Below, piece by piece: positions 26,692 through 34,490 of a stretch of DNA of 64,000 nucleotides. The translations under genes and the position numbers were made by a program. The notes beneath the pieces are model-generated. The model made no database searches. It saw only the letters and a list, made by a program, of their open reading frames with translations, and was not told the DNA's origin. Origin of the DNA: Devosia chinhatensis (lineage in GTDB: Bacteria > Pseudomonadota > Alphaproteobacteria > Rhizobiales > Devosiaceae); NCBI RefSeq assembly GCF_000969445.1, contig NZ_JZEY01000054.1, positions 992,001 to 1,056,000 on the forward strand. The letters are read 5' to 3'. Numbering within the stretch: position 1 is the first letter of the stretch; every line of letters begins with the position of its first letter.

Positions 26692-28344
26692 ATGACCATG
26701 TCGGTGCCGACAGCTCCCAGCGCCCAACTGCCGCTTCACAAGGGTTTCGCCAGCGCCCCGGGCTGTCGACTGCATTATACACGACAGGGAAGCGGGCCTG
26801 CTGTCGCGCTCCTGCATGCCAGTCCCTGTTCAGCCAAGGTCATGGCCGAGCTGCAGGCGGCCTGGGGGCACGAATTTACCTGCTTTGCCTTCGATCTGCC
26901 GGGTTTCGGCCTGTCCGAGGCGCCGCGAGATGGAGATATCACCATCCCGCGGCTCGCCGACCTCATCGCGGGCGGCATGCGTTCAATCGGGATCGAGCAG
27001 GCCGCCCTTTATGGTCGGCACACGGGCGCCAGCGTGGCGCTTGAGCTGGCGCTGCGCCATCCCGAACTTGCATCGATGATCCTCACCGATGGTCTGCCCA
27101 TCTTTGCGGCGCCCTATACCGAAGAGCGCCTCAAGCAATACCTGCCGCCAATAGTTCCGCAATGGCATGGCGGCCACCTTACCTGGGCCTTTTTTCGCTA
27201 CCGTGAGCAGCACTTGTTCTGGCCCTGGGATGCAGTCGATCTGGAGCGCCGGGCGGATGCGGACCTGCCCGATATTGCATTCCTCCATCGCGGCACGGTG
27301 GAACTGCTCGAAGCCGCCGGGACCTATGCGCGCACCTACCGTGCCGCCTTTCTGCATCAGGCGCTGCCGCGCATCGGCGATGTCACGGTGCCAGCCTATT
27401 GGGGCAATCGACCGGGCGACAGCCAATATAAGACTGTCCCGCGCTATCCCGATGGGGCGCCGGTCGAGATCATGTCGCGCAATCCGGAACAGGCGCTGGC
27501 CGAGGAGCTCGATCTCCTGCGCCGCCACCCGGCAACCGGTGCCGTGCCGGTACACGTCTCCGCCTTCAGCGAAAAGCCGCATGCCGACGAGATCGAAGAC
27601 TATATCGATACCCGTCATGGACCGGTGCGGGCCTATGGGGCAGGGCTGTCGAAGCAAGGCGACCCGCTTCTCTTCCTTCATGACCTGCCAGGCAGCTTCG
27701 ATCTCGACCGCGCGGAGATCGGTGATTTCTTCGGCAATGGACCCGTCTTGGCATTTGACCTTGGTGGCAATGCCGAGTCGCCCAGCGATGCACCGAGTAT
27801 CTCGCTGTGGGTCGAGCAAATCGAAGACGTCCTGGAAGCCTTGGGCTGGAACACCGTGTCGCTGGTCGCAAAGGGCACCTCGGCGGCTTTGGCTCTGGCC
27901 TTTGCGCGCCAGTATCCGGAACGTGTCTCCGAAGTGGTGCTGTCGACGCCGCCCCTGCTGAGCGAAGACGAGCGTCTGGCCTGGTCGGAGCGCGTGCCGG
28001 ACATCGATCCAACAGAAGATGGCGGCTACCTCTTGCGACTTTGGCATCATCTTCGCGATCAGGAGCTCTGGTATCCCTGGTTCAATCGGGACCATTCGGC
28101 ACGCCGCAGCACGGAGCCGAGGATCGATCCGGTCCGGCTCACACGGTATGCCGTAGCACTTTTAAAGCAGCCCCACACCTACGCCCGGATATGGCGGGAA
28201 GTCCTGTCAGACGACCTTGGCGAGATGCTGAGATCCCCTCCTGTACCGGTGAGGATCGTTTGGTCACCCCAAGATATCTTTGCGCCCAGCGTTCAGCGCC
28301 ATCAGGCTGAGCATCGGGACGCCACCCCCAATACAAGACTTTGA
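26692..28344 (+). CDS. Tandem alpha/beta-hydrolase-fold protein without nucleophile serines
   Basis: A 550-residue protein made of two alpha/beta-hydrolase domains, about 15-260 and 300-545. Domain 1 has the oxyanion region LLHASPCSAKVM, strand FAFDLPGFGLSE and an elbow reading G108-R-H110-T-G112, so His replaces the usual Ser. Domain 2 has LLFLHDLPGSFDLDR and an elbow A393-K-G395-T-S397, so Gly sits at the nucleophile position. Domain 1 has retained LTDGLP after strand 6. GxHTG elbows do occur in hydrolase-fold relatives, so domain 1 may act by another mechanism while domain 2 may be structural. AGGA (26678-26681) precedes ATG 26692; ATG 26698 is close by. It is the first gene of the rightward operon with the CoA ligase and hydratase. 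Confidence 0.8.
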   Translation: MTMSVPTAPSAQLPLHKGFASAPGCRLHYTRQGSGPAVALLHASPCSAKVMAELQAAWGHEFTCFAFDLPGFGLSEAPRDGDITIPRLADLIAGGMRSIGIEQAALYGRHTGASVALELALRHPELASMILTDGLPIFAAPYTEERLKQYLPPIVPQWHGGHLTWAFFRYREQHLFWPWDAVDLERRADADLPDIAFLHRGTVELLEAAGTYARTYRAAFLHQALPRIGDVTVPAYWGNRPGDSQYKTVPRYPDGAPVEIMSRNPEQALAEELDLLRRHPATGAVPVHVSAFSEKPHADEIEDYIDTRHGPVRAYGAGLSKQGDPLLFLHDLPGSFDLDRAEIGDFFGNGPVLAFDLGGNAESPSDAPSISLWVEQIEDVLEALGWNTVSLVAKGTSAALALAFARQYPERVSEVVLSTPPLLSEDERLAWSERVPDIDPTEDGGYLLRLWHHLRDQELWYPWFNRDHSARRSTEPRIDPVRLTRYAVALLKQPHTYARIWREVLSDDLGEMLRSPPVPVRIVWSPQDIFAPSVQRHQAEHRDATPNTRL

Positions 28345-28356
28345 CTGGAGAACGTG

Positions 28357-29736
28357 ATGTCGACCCATGCCCCAACCTATACTTTGCCGGACGTTCAACG
28401 GCAGCCTCTTGAGGCAGTGCGGTCCCTGCAGAACCAGCTGCTTCGTCGCATGGTCGAGATTTGCTATGACCATCATCCGTTCTATTCCAAGCTTATGCGG
28501 GAGCGTGGCCTGACGCCGGCCGATATCCAGAATATCGACGATCTGCAGAAAATCCCGCCGTCCTCGAAGACTGATTTTCTGGCCGACCCGGAAGCCTTCC
28601 GGCTGCGCCCCGAGGGGTTGCCGCTGGCCGAGGGTACGCTCTGGAAAATTATCTACACGACCGGAACGACGACCGGTAAGCCAGCGCCGATCTTTGTCAC
28701 ATCGCACGACCACTTCGCCTACCAGGATCTTTTCCGCACCCGGCAGGACCTTATCGGACTGCGCAACACCGACTTGATCGCCAACCTCTTTCCGCTGACG
28801 TCGTTTCCCATGGGCGCCTATTCCCGCGGGCCCGACGAGGCGGCAGCCGTCGGCGCGGCCATGTTGATCGCAAATACCGGGCGTGTGGACAGCTATTACC
28901 CGGTCAATCGCAGCGTCGACGATGCCGTCGCTTCGATCGCCCGCCACAAGGCAACTGTGCTGTGGGGTGTCGCAGGGTTCGTCCGCCGCGTTCTGCTGCG
29001 CGCAGCGGAGCTCAGTGCCGATTTTACCTCTGTCCGCATGGTGATGACAACGGGCGAAGCCGCGTCTCCCGCCATGCGCGAGGATCTGCGGCTGCGGATG
29101 CGCAACCTCAATTGTGCGGATACCACGATCGTCAATCGCTATGGCTCGACCGAGCAGGGCGGCACGATGATCGAATGCTGTGACGGTTCAGGCTTCCACA
29201 GCTCCATGCCAGACCAGGTTTTCCATGAGGTGGTCGACGCCGACACCGGCATGCGCCTGGCCGATGGCGAAACCGGCATGCTCGCCATTACCCATCTCAA
29301 CCGGCGCGGCACCGTATTCCTGCGCTACAAGATGGGGGACATGGGCGCGCTTGACCATACGCCGTGCCCCCATTGTGGACGCACCACCGTGCGTCTTTCC
29401 TCCAAACCCGTACGCACGGGCGACATTATCAAGATCAAGGGCGCGCTCGTGAACCTGGGTAATCTCAAGGCCGAGCTCGACAAAATTTCAGAGCTGGAAG
29501 AATACCAGATCGTGGTCACCTCGGAGTCTGCGACCGATCCATTCTCGCCTGACGTGCTCAAGGTCCGCCTTGCGCCCGTTTCGGGCAAGGAAGACGGGAT
29601 CGGCGGCGAGATTGCAGCGCTTGTCACGACGCTCACCAATCTTCGCCCGGAAATTGAAATCGCCAGGCGTGACGAGATTTTCGATCCGGTGGCGATGGCC
29701 AAGCCCAAGCGGATCGTCGACCTGCGTCAGCGCTGA
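28357..29736 (+). CDS. Phenylacetate-CoA-ligase-like (PaaK family) acyl-CoA synthetase
   Basis: Activates a carboxylic acid as its CoA thioester with ATP. The 459-residue protein shows the PaaK opening (RRMVEICYDHHPFYSKLMRERGL), the phosphate-binding loop IYTTGTTTGKPAP, the adenine/acid motif RYGSTEQGG, the Cys pair CPHCGR and the C-terminal hinge RTGDIIKIKG. GTG 28354 directly precedes ATG 28357; TGGAG at 28346-28350 fits ATG 28357 with a six-base spacing. It overlaps the next gene by one base (TGATG), so CoA-ester formation and the hydratase step are translationally coupled. The acid is unknown; benzylic and aromatic acids are common in this family, but smaller acids occur. Confidence 0.88.
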   Translation: MSTHAPTYTLPDVQRQPLEAVRSLQNQLLRRMVEICYDHHPFYSKLMRERGLTPADIQNIDDLQKIPPSSKTDFLADPEAFRLRPEGLPLAEGTLWKIIYTTGTTTGKPAPIFVTSHDHFAYQDLFRTRQDLIGLRNTDLIANLFPLTSFPMGAYSRGPDEAAAVGAAMLIANTGRVDSYYPVNRSVDDAVASIARHKATVLWGVAGFVRRVLLRAAELSADFTSVRMVMTTGEAASPAMREDLRLRMRNLNCADTTIVNRYGSTEQGGTMIECCDGSGFHSSMPDQVFHEVVDADTGMRLADGETGMLAITHLNRRGTVFLRYKMGDMGALDHTPCPHCGRTTVRLSSKPVRTGDIIKIKGALVNLGNLKAELDKISELEEYQIVVTSESATDPFSPDVLKVRLAPVSGKEDGIGGEIAALVTTLTNLRPEIEIARRDEIFDPVAMAKPKRIVDLRQR

Positions 29737-30461
29737 TGCGCGGGGATGTCCATGGAGTGCTGGTGACGCGCCAAGACGGCGTTGTCACCATCACTCTCAA
29801 TCATCCCGAGCGTGCCAATGCACTCGATCCGGCCGAGTTTCATGAACTGGCCGAGATGTTCGGCGCGCTCGCCTCAGCGACCGATCTGCGCGCCGTCATC
29901 GTGACAGGGCAGGGCGAGCGGGCATTCTGTGCCGGTCTCAATCTGCGCAATGCGCCCGCCATCGCCCAGGATCTGGCCTCGACCGGGCCGACCGGGCTCA
30001 GCGCGGCCCTGCGGGCGGCCACACTCTTGCCGGTGCCGCTGATTGCCCGCATCAACGGGGCTTGTGTAGCCGGCGGCTTGGGGCTGATGGGCGCGGCCGA
30101 TCTGGTTATAGCCGTCAACACGGCGCGCTTCGGATTGCCGGAAATCAAACACGGCCTCTATCCTCATGTCGCTCTGGCGGGTCTTCACCATCGTGGTGCG
30201 CCCGGCGTTCTGAGCCGGTTGGCTGATACCGGGGCACTGATCGACGCCTCTGCCGCCCTCGATGCCGATCTTGTCGACATGGTGGTCGATCGCGCCAGTC
30301 TCGACGTTGCGGTCGCCAGCGCTCTTTCGACTATAGCTGCTGGACAAATTCCGGCTCGCTTCATCCGCCGCAAAGGGGCGGATTTGAGCATGTTTCACAA
30401 GCGTCTAGACGCGGCCGATCATGCCGCACGCCTGCAAACCATCATAATAGTCAACAGTTGA
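29736..30461 (+). CDS. Enoyl-CoA hydratase/isomerase family protein
   Basis: A 241-residue crotonase-fold enzyme acting on the CoA ester made by the preceding ligase. The oxyanion hole is visible as AFCAGLN and INGACVAGGLGLM. Of the two catalytic glutamates of classical hydratases, the second (LPEIKHGLYP) is present, while the position in GGGCE is Leu (GGLGL). The reaction could therefore be isomerisation, decarboxylation or retro-type cleavage instead of simple hydration. The last codons and the stop overlap the operator at 30454. It is the last gene of the operon starting at 26692. Confidence 0.83.
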   Translation: MRGDVHGVLVTRQDGVVTITLNHPERANALDPAEFHELAEMFGALASATDLRAVIVTGQGERAFCAGLNLRNAPAIAQDLASTGPTGLSAALRAATLLPVPLIARINGACVAGGLGLMGAADLVIAVNTARFGLPEIKHGLYPHVALAGLHHRGAPGVLSRLADTGALIDASAALDADLVDMVVDRASLDVAVASALSTIAAGQIPARFIRRKGADLSMFHKRLDAADHAARLQTIIIVNS

Positions 30462-30465
30462 CAGT
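30454..30465 (+). promoter_or_regulatory. GntR-type operator/promoter, site 3 (overlaps a stop codon)
   Basis: ACAGTTGACAGT differs by one base in the left arm from the island consensus. TTGACA is intact, and 17 bases on lies TAACCT as a weak -10. The site covers the final codons and TGA (30459-30461) of the enoyl-CoA hydratase gene and serves the amidohydrolase at 30508. Confidence 0.6.
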
Positions 30466-30507
30466 TTGGGGTCGGTTTTCTAACCTTCATCCAACAGGAG
30501 CCCTCTC

Positions 30508-31413
30508 ATGACGCCGAGCACAGATTACCAGTTTGATCCCACCAAAACGCGCGACGGGTACGGTGGCATCGACATCGTGGTCAATTTCTACACGCCGCAG
30601 GTCATTGCCGAAAAGCGCGTTCCGACCGACGAGAACTTTCGCGATCAGGTGCGCATGGCCGACGACCATCGCCGCGGCCTGACGCCGGAACAATATATCG
30701 AGAAGATGGATCGCGCCGGGATCGAGCGCTCGCTGCTGATCGCCGCCCGCTGCGGCGATCGCCGCATGAGCACCTCCACCGAGATTCCTTATTCCTATAT
30801 TCATGAGGCGTGCCAGAAGTATCCGCACCGCTATTCAGGCGTTGCCGGTATCAATCCGTTACTGGGCATTGCCGGCCTCAAGGAGCTTGACCATGCGGTC
30901 AAGGATCTGGGTTTTGTTGCCGCCCATCTTTACCCGCACTGGTTTGGTCAGGCGCCGGACGCCGCCATCTATTATCCCTATTATGCGCGCTGTGCCGAGC
31001 TCGGCATTCCAATCATGATGCAGGTCGGGCATTGCCTCGTCTATCGCGACGACAACCGCTTGGCGACAGTTGCCAAGCCGATGCTGCTGGATCGGATCGC
31101 TATCGACTTTCCCGAACTCACCATCATCGGCATCCACCTTGGCTATCCCTGGACCGAAGAGATGATCTCGGTCGCGACCAAGCATAAGAATGTCTATATG
31201 GCGGGCGACGCCTATGCGCCCAAGCACTGGGGCCAGTCGGCGGTCCACTTCGCCAACACCTTCGGGCAGGACAAGTTCATGTTCGGCACCGATTGGTGGG
31301 TGATTGATCCGGAACGAGCCGTCAAGGAGGTCGATGATCTCGATTTCCGTCCGCACTCTAAAAAGAAAATCATGCGGGACAATGCCCTACGCGTTTTCAA
31401 TCTTCCGACTTAG
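30508..31413 (+). CDS. ACMSD-like amidohydrolase family protein lacking the HxH motif
   Basis: A 301-residue TIM-barrel protein of the amidohydrolase-2 (ACMSD/resorcylate decarboxylase) family. It has FVAAHLYPHW, the conserved IIGIHLGYPWTEEM and the terminal acid in KFMFGTDWW, followed by IMRDNALRVFNL. The N-terminal metal motif, normally Asp-x-His-x-His-Phe, reads Asp22-Ile-Val24-Val-Asn26-Phe, so both N-terminal histidine ligands are gone. The usual reactions are metal-dependent hydrolysis or non-oxidative decarboxylation; the missing ligands suggest altered metal binding or a non-catalytic role. It is monocistronic between two operators. Confidence 0.8.
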   Translation: MTPSTDYQFDPTKTRDGYGGIDIVVNFYTPQVIAEKRVPTDENFRDQVRMADDHRRGLTPEQYIEKMDRAGIERSLLIAARCGDRRMSTSTEIPYSYIHEACQKYPHRYSGVAGINPLLGIAGLKELDHAVKDLGFVAAHLYPHWFGQAPDAAIYYPYYARCAELGIPIMMQVGHCLVYRDDNRLATVAKPMLLDRIAIDFPELTIIGIHLGYPWTEEMISVATKHKNVYMAGDAYAPKHWGQSAVHFANTFGQDKFMFGTDWWVIDPERAVKEVDDLDFRPHSKKKIMRDNALRVFNLPT

Positions 31414-31455
31414 CGCTTAACATCTGTTCTTGGTAGCTGCAGCAAATGTCGGTAA

Positions 31456-31467
31456 ACAGTTGACCCA
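31456..31467 (+). promoter_or_regulatory. Degenerate GntR-type operator, site 4 (before the regulator)
   Basis: ACAGTTGACCCA keeps the left arm and centre of the island element but not the right arm. The slightly wider stretch GGTAAACAGTTGACC is a near-palindrome with an odd centre. It lies 25 bases before the GntR regulator, suggesting weak autoregulation. Confidence 0.4.
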
Positions 31468-31492
31468 ACATGCTGCCTTCCTGGGAGGATTC

Positions 31493-32158
31493 ATGAGCAC
31501 CATTCAGCCAATCGTCGGCGCCTCGCTGAGTTCTGAGGCGCTCGACATGGTCGTTGCAGCGATCACGTCGGGAGAGTTCCAGCCCGGTGAGCGGCTATCG
31601 GAGGCTGAGCTTGCCCGCCGCCTGGGCATCAGCCGCGGCCCTCTCCGCGAAGCATTGGGGCGCCTTGAAGGGCGCCTCGTCACACGCACGCCACGTATTG
31701 GCGTTCGGGTGATCGAACTGTCCAAGCGCAATATCGAGGATCTGTTCTATACGCGTGAGGCGCTCGAGGGCATGGGGGCCCGCCTGGCCTGCGAACGCAT
31801 CTCCTCGCAGGAAGTGGCGCGACTGCGGGACCTCCTCAACACCGATCGCAGCCAGCCCGAAGTTCAGGCCGGCGAAGCTTATGCGCCACGTTCCACCGAT
31901 GACGACTTCCATCTTTCCATCGTCAAGGCCGCTCATTGCGAGCAGATCGAGCGCCTGCTGATGGACCAGATTTACTATCAGTTGCGCATCCATCGCCGCA
32001 AATCCAGCACGCTGCCGGGACGGGCGCGCGCCGCCCTGATCGAGCACGAGAATATCGTCATCGCGCTCGAAGCACGCGATCCTGATCAGGCGGAAAAGGC
32101 GATGCGGACCCATCTCCGCAACGCCCGCCTCAGCGCAATGGCCGCCGTCACCGAGTAG
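31493..32158 (+). CDS. GntR-family regulator, FadR/FCD subfamily
   Basis: Probable master regulator of the island, 221 residues. The N-terminal winged helix reads GEFQPGERLSEAELARRLG and SRGPLREALGRLEG. Residues about 80-215 are the all-helical FCD ligand domain, with the metal-ligand acids and histidines around STDDDFHLSIVKAAH and KAMRTHLRNAR. FCD regulators usually bind a carboxylate effector and release DNA when the pathway acid is present. ATG 31493 follows GGAGG (31484-31488). The position in the middle of the island, and six similar palindromes at the promoters, make it the best candidate for their ligand. Confidence 0.9.
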   Translation: MSTIQPIVGASLSSEALDMVVAAITSGEFQPGERLSEAELARRLGISRGPLREALGRLEGRLVTRTPRIGVRVIELSKRNIEDLFYTREALEGMGARLACERISSQEVARLRDLLNTDRSQPEVQAGEAYAPRSTDDDFHLSIVKAAHCEQIERLLMDQIYYQLRIHRRKSSTLPGRARAALIEHENIVIALEARDPDQAEKAMRTHLRNARLSAMAAVTE

Positions 32159-32162
32159 CTGA

Positions 32163-32178
32163 AAACTGTTGACAGTTT
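32163..32178 (+). promoter_or_regulatory. GntR-type operator/promoter, site 5 (most symmetric)
   Basis: AAACTGTTGACAGTTT is the most complete copy: eight-base arms symmetric apart from the central two bases. It contains TTGACA as a -35, with TTGAAT 17 bases downstream as a -10. It begins just after the regulator's stop codon and serves the amidase at 32238. Confidence 0.75.
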
Positions 32179-32237
32179 GGCTCCGAAGTTCTTGAATCCG
32201 GCTGCGGCGCTGGTGCCGCGGCATTATGGAGCAAGCG

Positions 32238-32933
32238 GTGAGCAAGCAAATTTGGGATGATGTCATCCCCGAAGAAGAAGTCCGGGCCTATGAAGCTGCC
32301 GGTTTTGGTGGCGCTTCGGGCATCGGCAGCAAACCCGCACTTCTGATCATCGACGTGCAGTACCGGACCGTGGGCACCGAGCCCAAGCCGTTCTTCGAGT
32401 CGATCAAGGAATTCCCCACATCCTGCGGCGACGTCGGCTGGGAAGCCGTGGCGCAAATCGAAAAGCTGGTGAAGCAGTTTCGGGAAAAGGGCTGGCCCAT
32501 CATCTATCCCTATGTGGCCCCGAAGGAAAATTTCGATACCGGACGCCTTGCCGCCAAGGTGCCTGCACTTATGGGCGTTGCTGCCAAGGGCTATGAATTC
32601 GTACCCCCGGTGGCCCCCCAGCCTGGCGACGTCTTGTTGCCCAAGCGGCATCCCAGCGCCTTTTTTGGCACGCCGCTCGTGAGCTATCTGGTCGAACGCG
32701 GCATCGATACGCTGGTCGTGACCGGTTGCACCACGAGTGGCTGCGTGCGCGGTAGCGTTGTGGATGCCTTCGCCTATAATTACCGTGTGCTGGTGCCCCA
32801 TGACGCGGTCTACGACCGCTCGCACACCTCTCACCTGGTCAATCTCTTCGACATGAACGCCAAATATGCCGACGTCGTATCGACCGACGAGGCGGTGACG
32901 ATCCTCGACGCGGTTCCCGCCGCTGCTGCCTGA
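32238..32933 (+). CDS. Isochorismatase-family amidohydrolase (N-carbamoylsarcosine amidase type)
   Basis: A 231-residue cysteine hydrolase. The opening IWDDVIPEEEVRAYEAAGFG followed by ALLIIDVQYRTVG is characteristic of N-carbamoylsarcosine amidase relatives. The triad is complete: Asp39 in IIDVQ, Lys136 in LLPKRH and Cys169 in TTSGCVRGSVVD, with the same 33-residue Lys-Cys spacing as the family prototype. The expected reaction is hydrolysis of an N-carbamoyl group or a linear amide, releasing ammonia. GTG 32238 is preferred because GGAG lies six bases upstream; ATG 32226 is the alternative. It is monocistronic and terminated by the hairpin at 32946. It could act after ring opening by the cyclic amidohydrolase. 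Confidence 0.88.
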   Translation: MSKQIWDDVIPEEEVRAYEAAGFGGASGIGSKPALLIIDVQYRTVGTEPKPFFESIKEFPTSCGDVGWEAVAQIEKLVKQFREKGWPIIYPYVAPKENFDTGRLAAKVPALMGVAAKGYEFVPPVAPQPGDVLLPKRHPSAFFGTPLVSYLVERGIDTLVVTGCTTSGCVRGSVVDAFAYNYRVLVPHDAVYDRSHTSHLVNLFDMNAKYADVVSTDEAVTILDAVPAAAA

Positions 32934-32945
32934 CCCAAAACGAAT

Positions 32946-32970
32946 GGCCCGGCAGAGGGTCTGCCGGGCC
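32946..32970. terminator. Terminator between convergent genes
   Basis: GGCCCGGCAGA and TCTGCCGGGCC form a perfect 11-bp stem with a GGG loop between the amidase and aldehyde dehydrogenase stop codons. The downstream tail TTGATCCCTTCTCTT is moderately T-rich. Confidence 0.75.
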
Positions 32971-32993
32971 TTGATCCCTTCTCTTGACGCCCC

Positions 32994-34487
32994 TTAAAGC
33001 GGGGCGGCGACCGTCTTGGTTTCGAGATAGGCGTTGAACATGTCTTCGCCCTTTTCCCGACCCCAGCCGGATTGACGGAAGCCGCCAAAGGGCAGGGCGC
33101 TGTCACCCACGAAATGTCGATTGATGCCGATGGTACCGGCGCGCACCCGCGCAGCCATCTTGTGGGCCAGCGAGAAGTCCTTGGTGAAGATACTGGCCGC
33201 GAGGCCATAGGGGCTCGAATTGGCCTCTGCGGCGATCGAGTCGAGGTCATCGTCGCTGAAGCGCAGTGCCGACAGCACCGGACCAAACACTTCCTCGCGA
33301 ACAATGGTCGAGCTGGGAGTGAGGCTTGCAAGGATCGTCGGCTTGTAGAAATAGCCGCCGCCTTCGATAGCTTCGGCACCGGTGACGACCGAGGCGCCTT
33401 CACGCACGGCCATTTCGGTCATACCCGCCACGCGTGCCAGATGCGCTTCAGAAATCAGCGGGCCCATCTGGGTTGCGGGATCGAGGCCATAGCCGACCTT
33501 GAGGCCATTGGCCGCTTCGGCTACGCCCTCAAGGACGCGGTCAAAGGCTTTCTCATGCACGTAAAGCCGCGACCCTGCCGTGCAGATCTGGCCTGCGCCC
33601 GAGAAGATGCCGGCGGCAATTGCTGGAATAGCGCTCGACAGGTCGGCATCGGGGAACACGATGACCGGGCTCTTGCCGCCCAGTTCCAGCGTGACACGCT
33701 TGAGATTGGACTGTGCCGCGGCCACCGCGATGGCACGCCCGACCGAGGTCGATCCGGTGAAGGCGATCTTGTCGACATCGGGATGAGTGGACAGGGTCGA
33801 ACCGACTTCTGCACCGCCCAGAACAACGTTGAAAACGCCTTCAGGTATACCGGCCTCGATGGCCAGTTCCGCCATATAGATCGCGGTCAGCGGGGTCTGT
33901 TCGGCAGGCTTGAGCACGATGGTGCAGCCGGCAGCCAAGGCCGGAGCCAACTTCCAGGCTGCCATCATCAGCGGGCCATTCCAAGGCACGATCTGGGCGA
34001 CTACGCCTACCGGATCGCGCAGCGTATAGGCATGCCACTCGCCCGGCGAAGACACCGGAATCGTGCGGCCCATCAGCTTCGTGGGCCAGCCCGCCGTGTA
34101 GCGGAGGAGATCCACGGAGGTGCCGATATGGCCCATCCTGGCCGCATTGATCGGCAGGCCGCAATTGAGCGATTCCAGTTCGGCCAGAACCTGGGTGTGC
34201 TCTTCGATGAGATCGGCAAACTTCCAGATCACCTTGGAGCGCAAATTGGGCTTCATAGTGCGCCAAGGACCTTTGTCGAACGCAGCGCGAGCCGCAGCGA
34301 CGGCCTTGTCAACATCGCCTGACGTGCCCTGCGGCACATCCATGAGCTTGATGCCGCGGCCCGGATCAAAGACGGGGCTGGTGTTTCCGGTGATCTCGGC
34401 GAGCACCTGGCCATTGACGTAATGGCCGAGCTTGCGCGCCAAAAAGGCGCGCGTTGCTGGGTGGAGTTCGGGAACAACTGAGTTCAT
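32994..34487 (-). CDS. NAD(P)-dependent aldehyde dehydrogenase
   Basis: Oxidises an aldehyde to its acid. The 497-residue length is standard for the ALDH superfamily. Visible are the cofactor segment VVAQIVPWNGPLMMAAWKLAPALAAG, the nucleotide loop FTGSTSVGRAIA, the general-base glutamate in TLELGGKSPVIVF, the nucleophile in SGAGQICTAGSRLYVH and the late EEVFGPVLSALRF. It follows the alcohol dehydrogenase gene by three bases in the same leftward operon, so the pair should convert a primary alcohol to a carboxylic acid, a candidate substrate for the CoA ligase at 28357. Confidence 0.93.
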   Translation of the reverse strand: MNSVVPELHPATRAFLARKLGHYVNGQVLAEITGNTSPVFDPGRGIKLMDVPQGTSGDVDKAVAAARAAFDKGPWRTMKPNLRSKVIWKFADLIEEHTQVLAELESLNCGLPINAARMGHIGTSVDLLRYTAGWPTKLMGRTIPVSSPGEWHAYTLRDPVGVVAQIVPWNGPLMMAAWKLAPALAAGCTIVLKPAEQTPLTAIYMAELAIEAGIPEGVFNVVLGGAEVGSTLSTHPDVDKIAFTGSTSVGRAIAVAAAQSNLKRVTLELGGKSPVIVFPDADLSSAIPAIAAGIFSGAGQICTAGSRLYVHEKAFDRVLEGVAEAANGLKVGYGLDPATQMGPLISEAHLARVAGMTEMAVREGASVVTGAEAIEGGGYFYKPTILASLTPSSTIVREEVFGPVLSALRFSDDDLDSIAAEANSSPYGLAASIFTKDFSLAHKMAARVRAGTIGINRHFVGDSALPFGGFRQSGWGREKGEDMFNAYLETKTVAAPL

Positions 34488-34490
34488 CGA

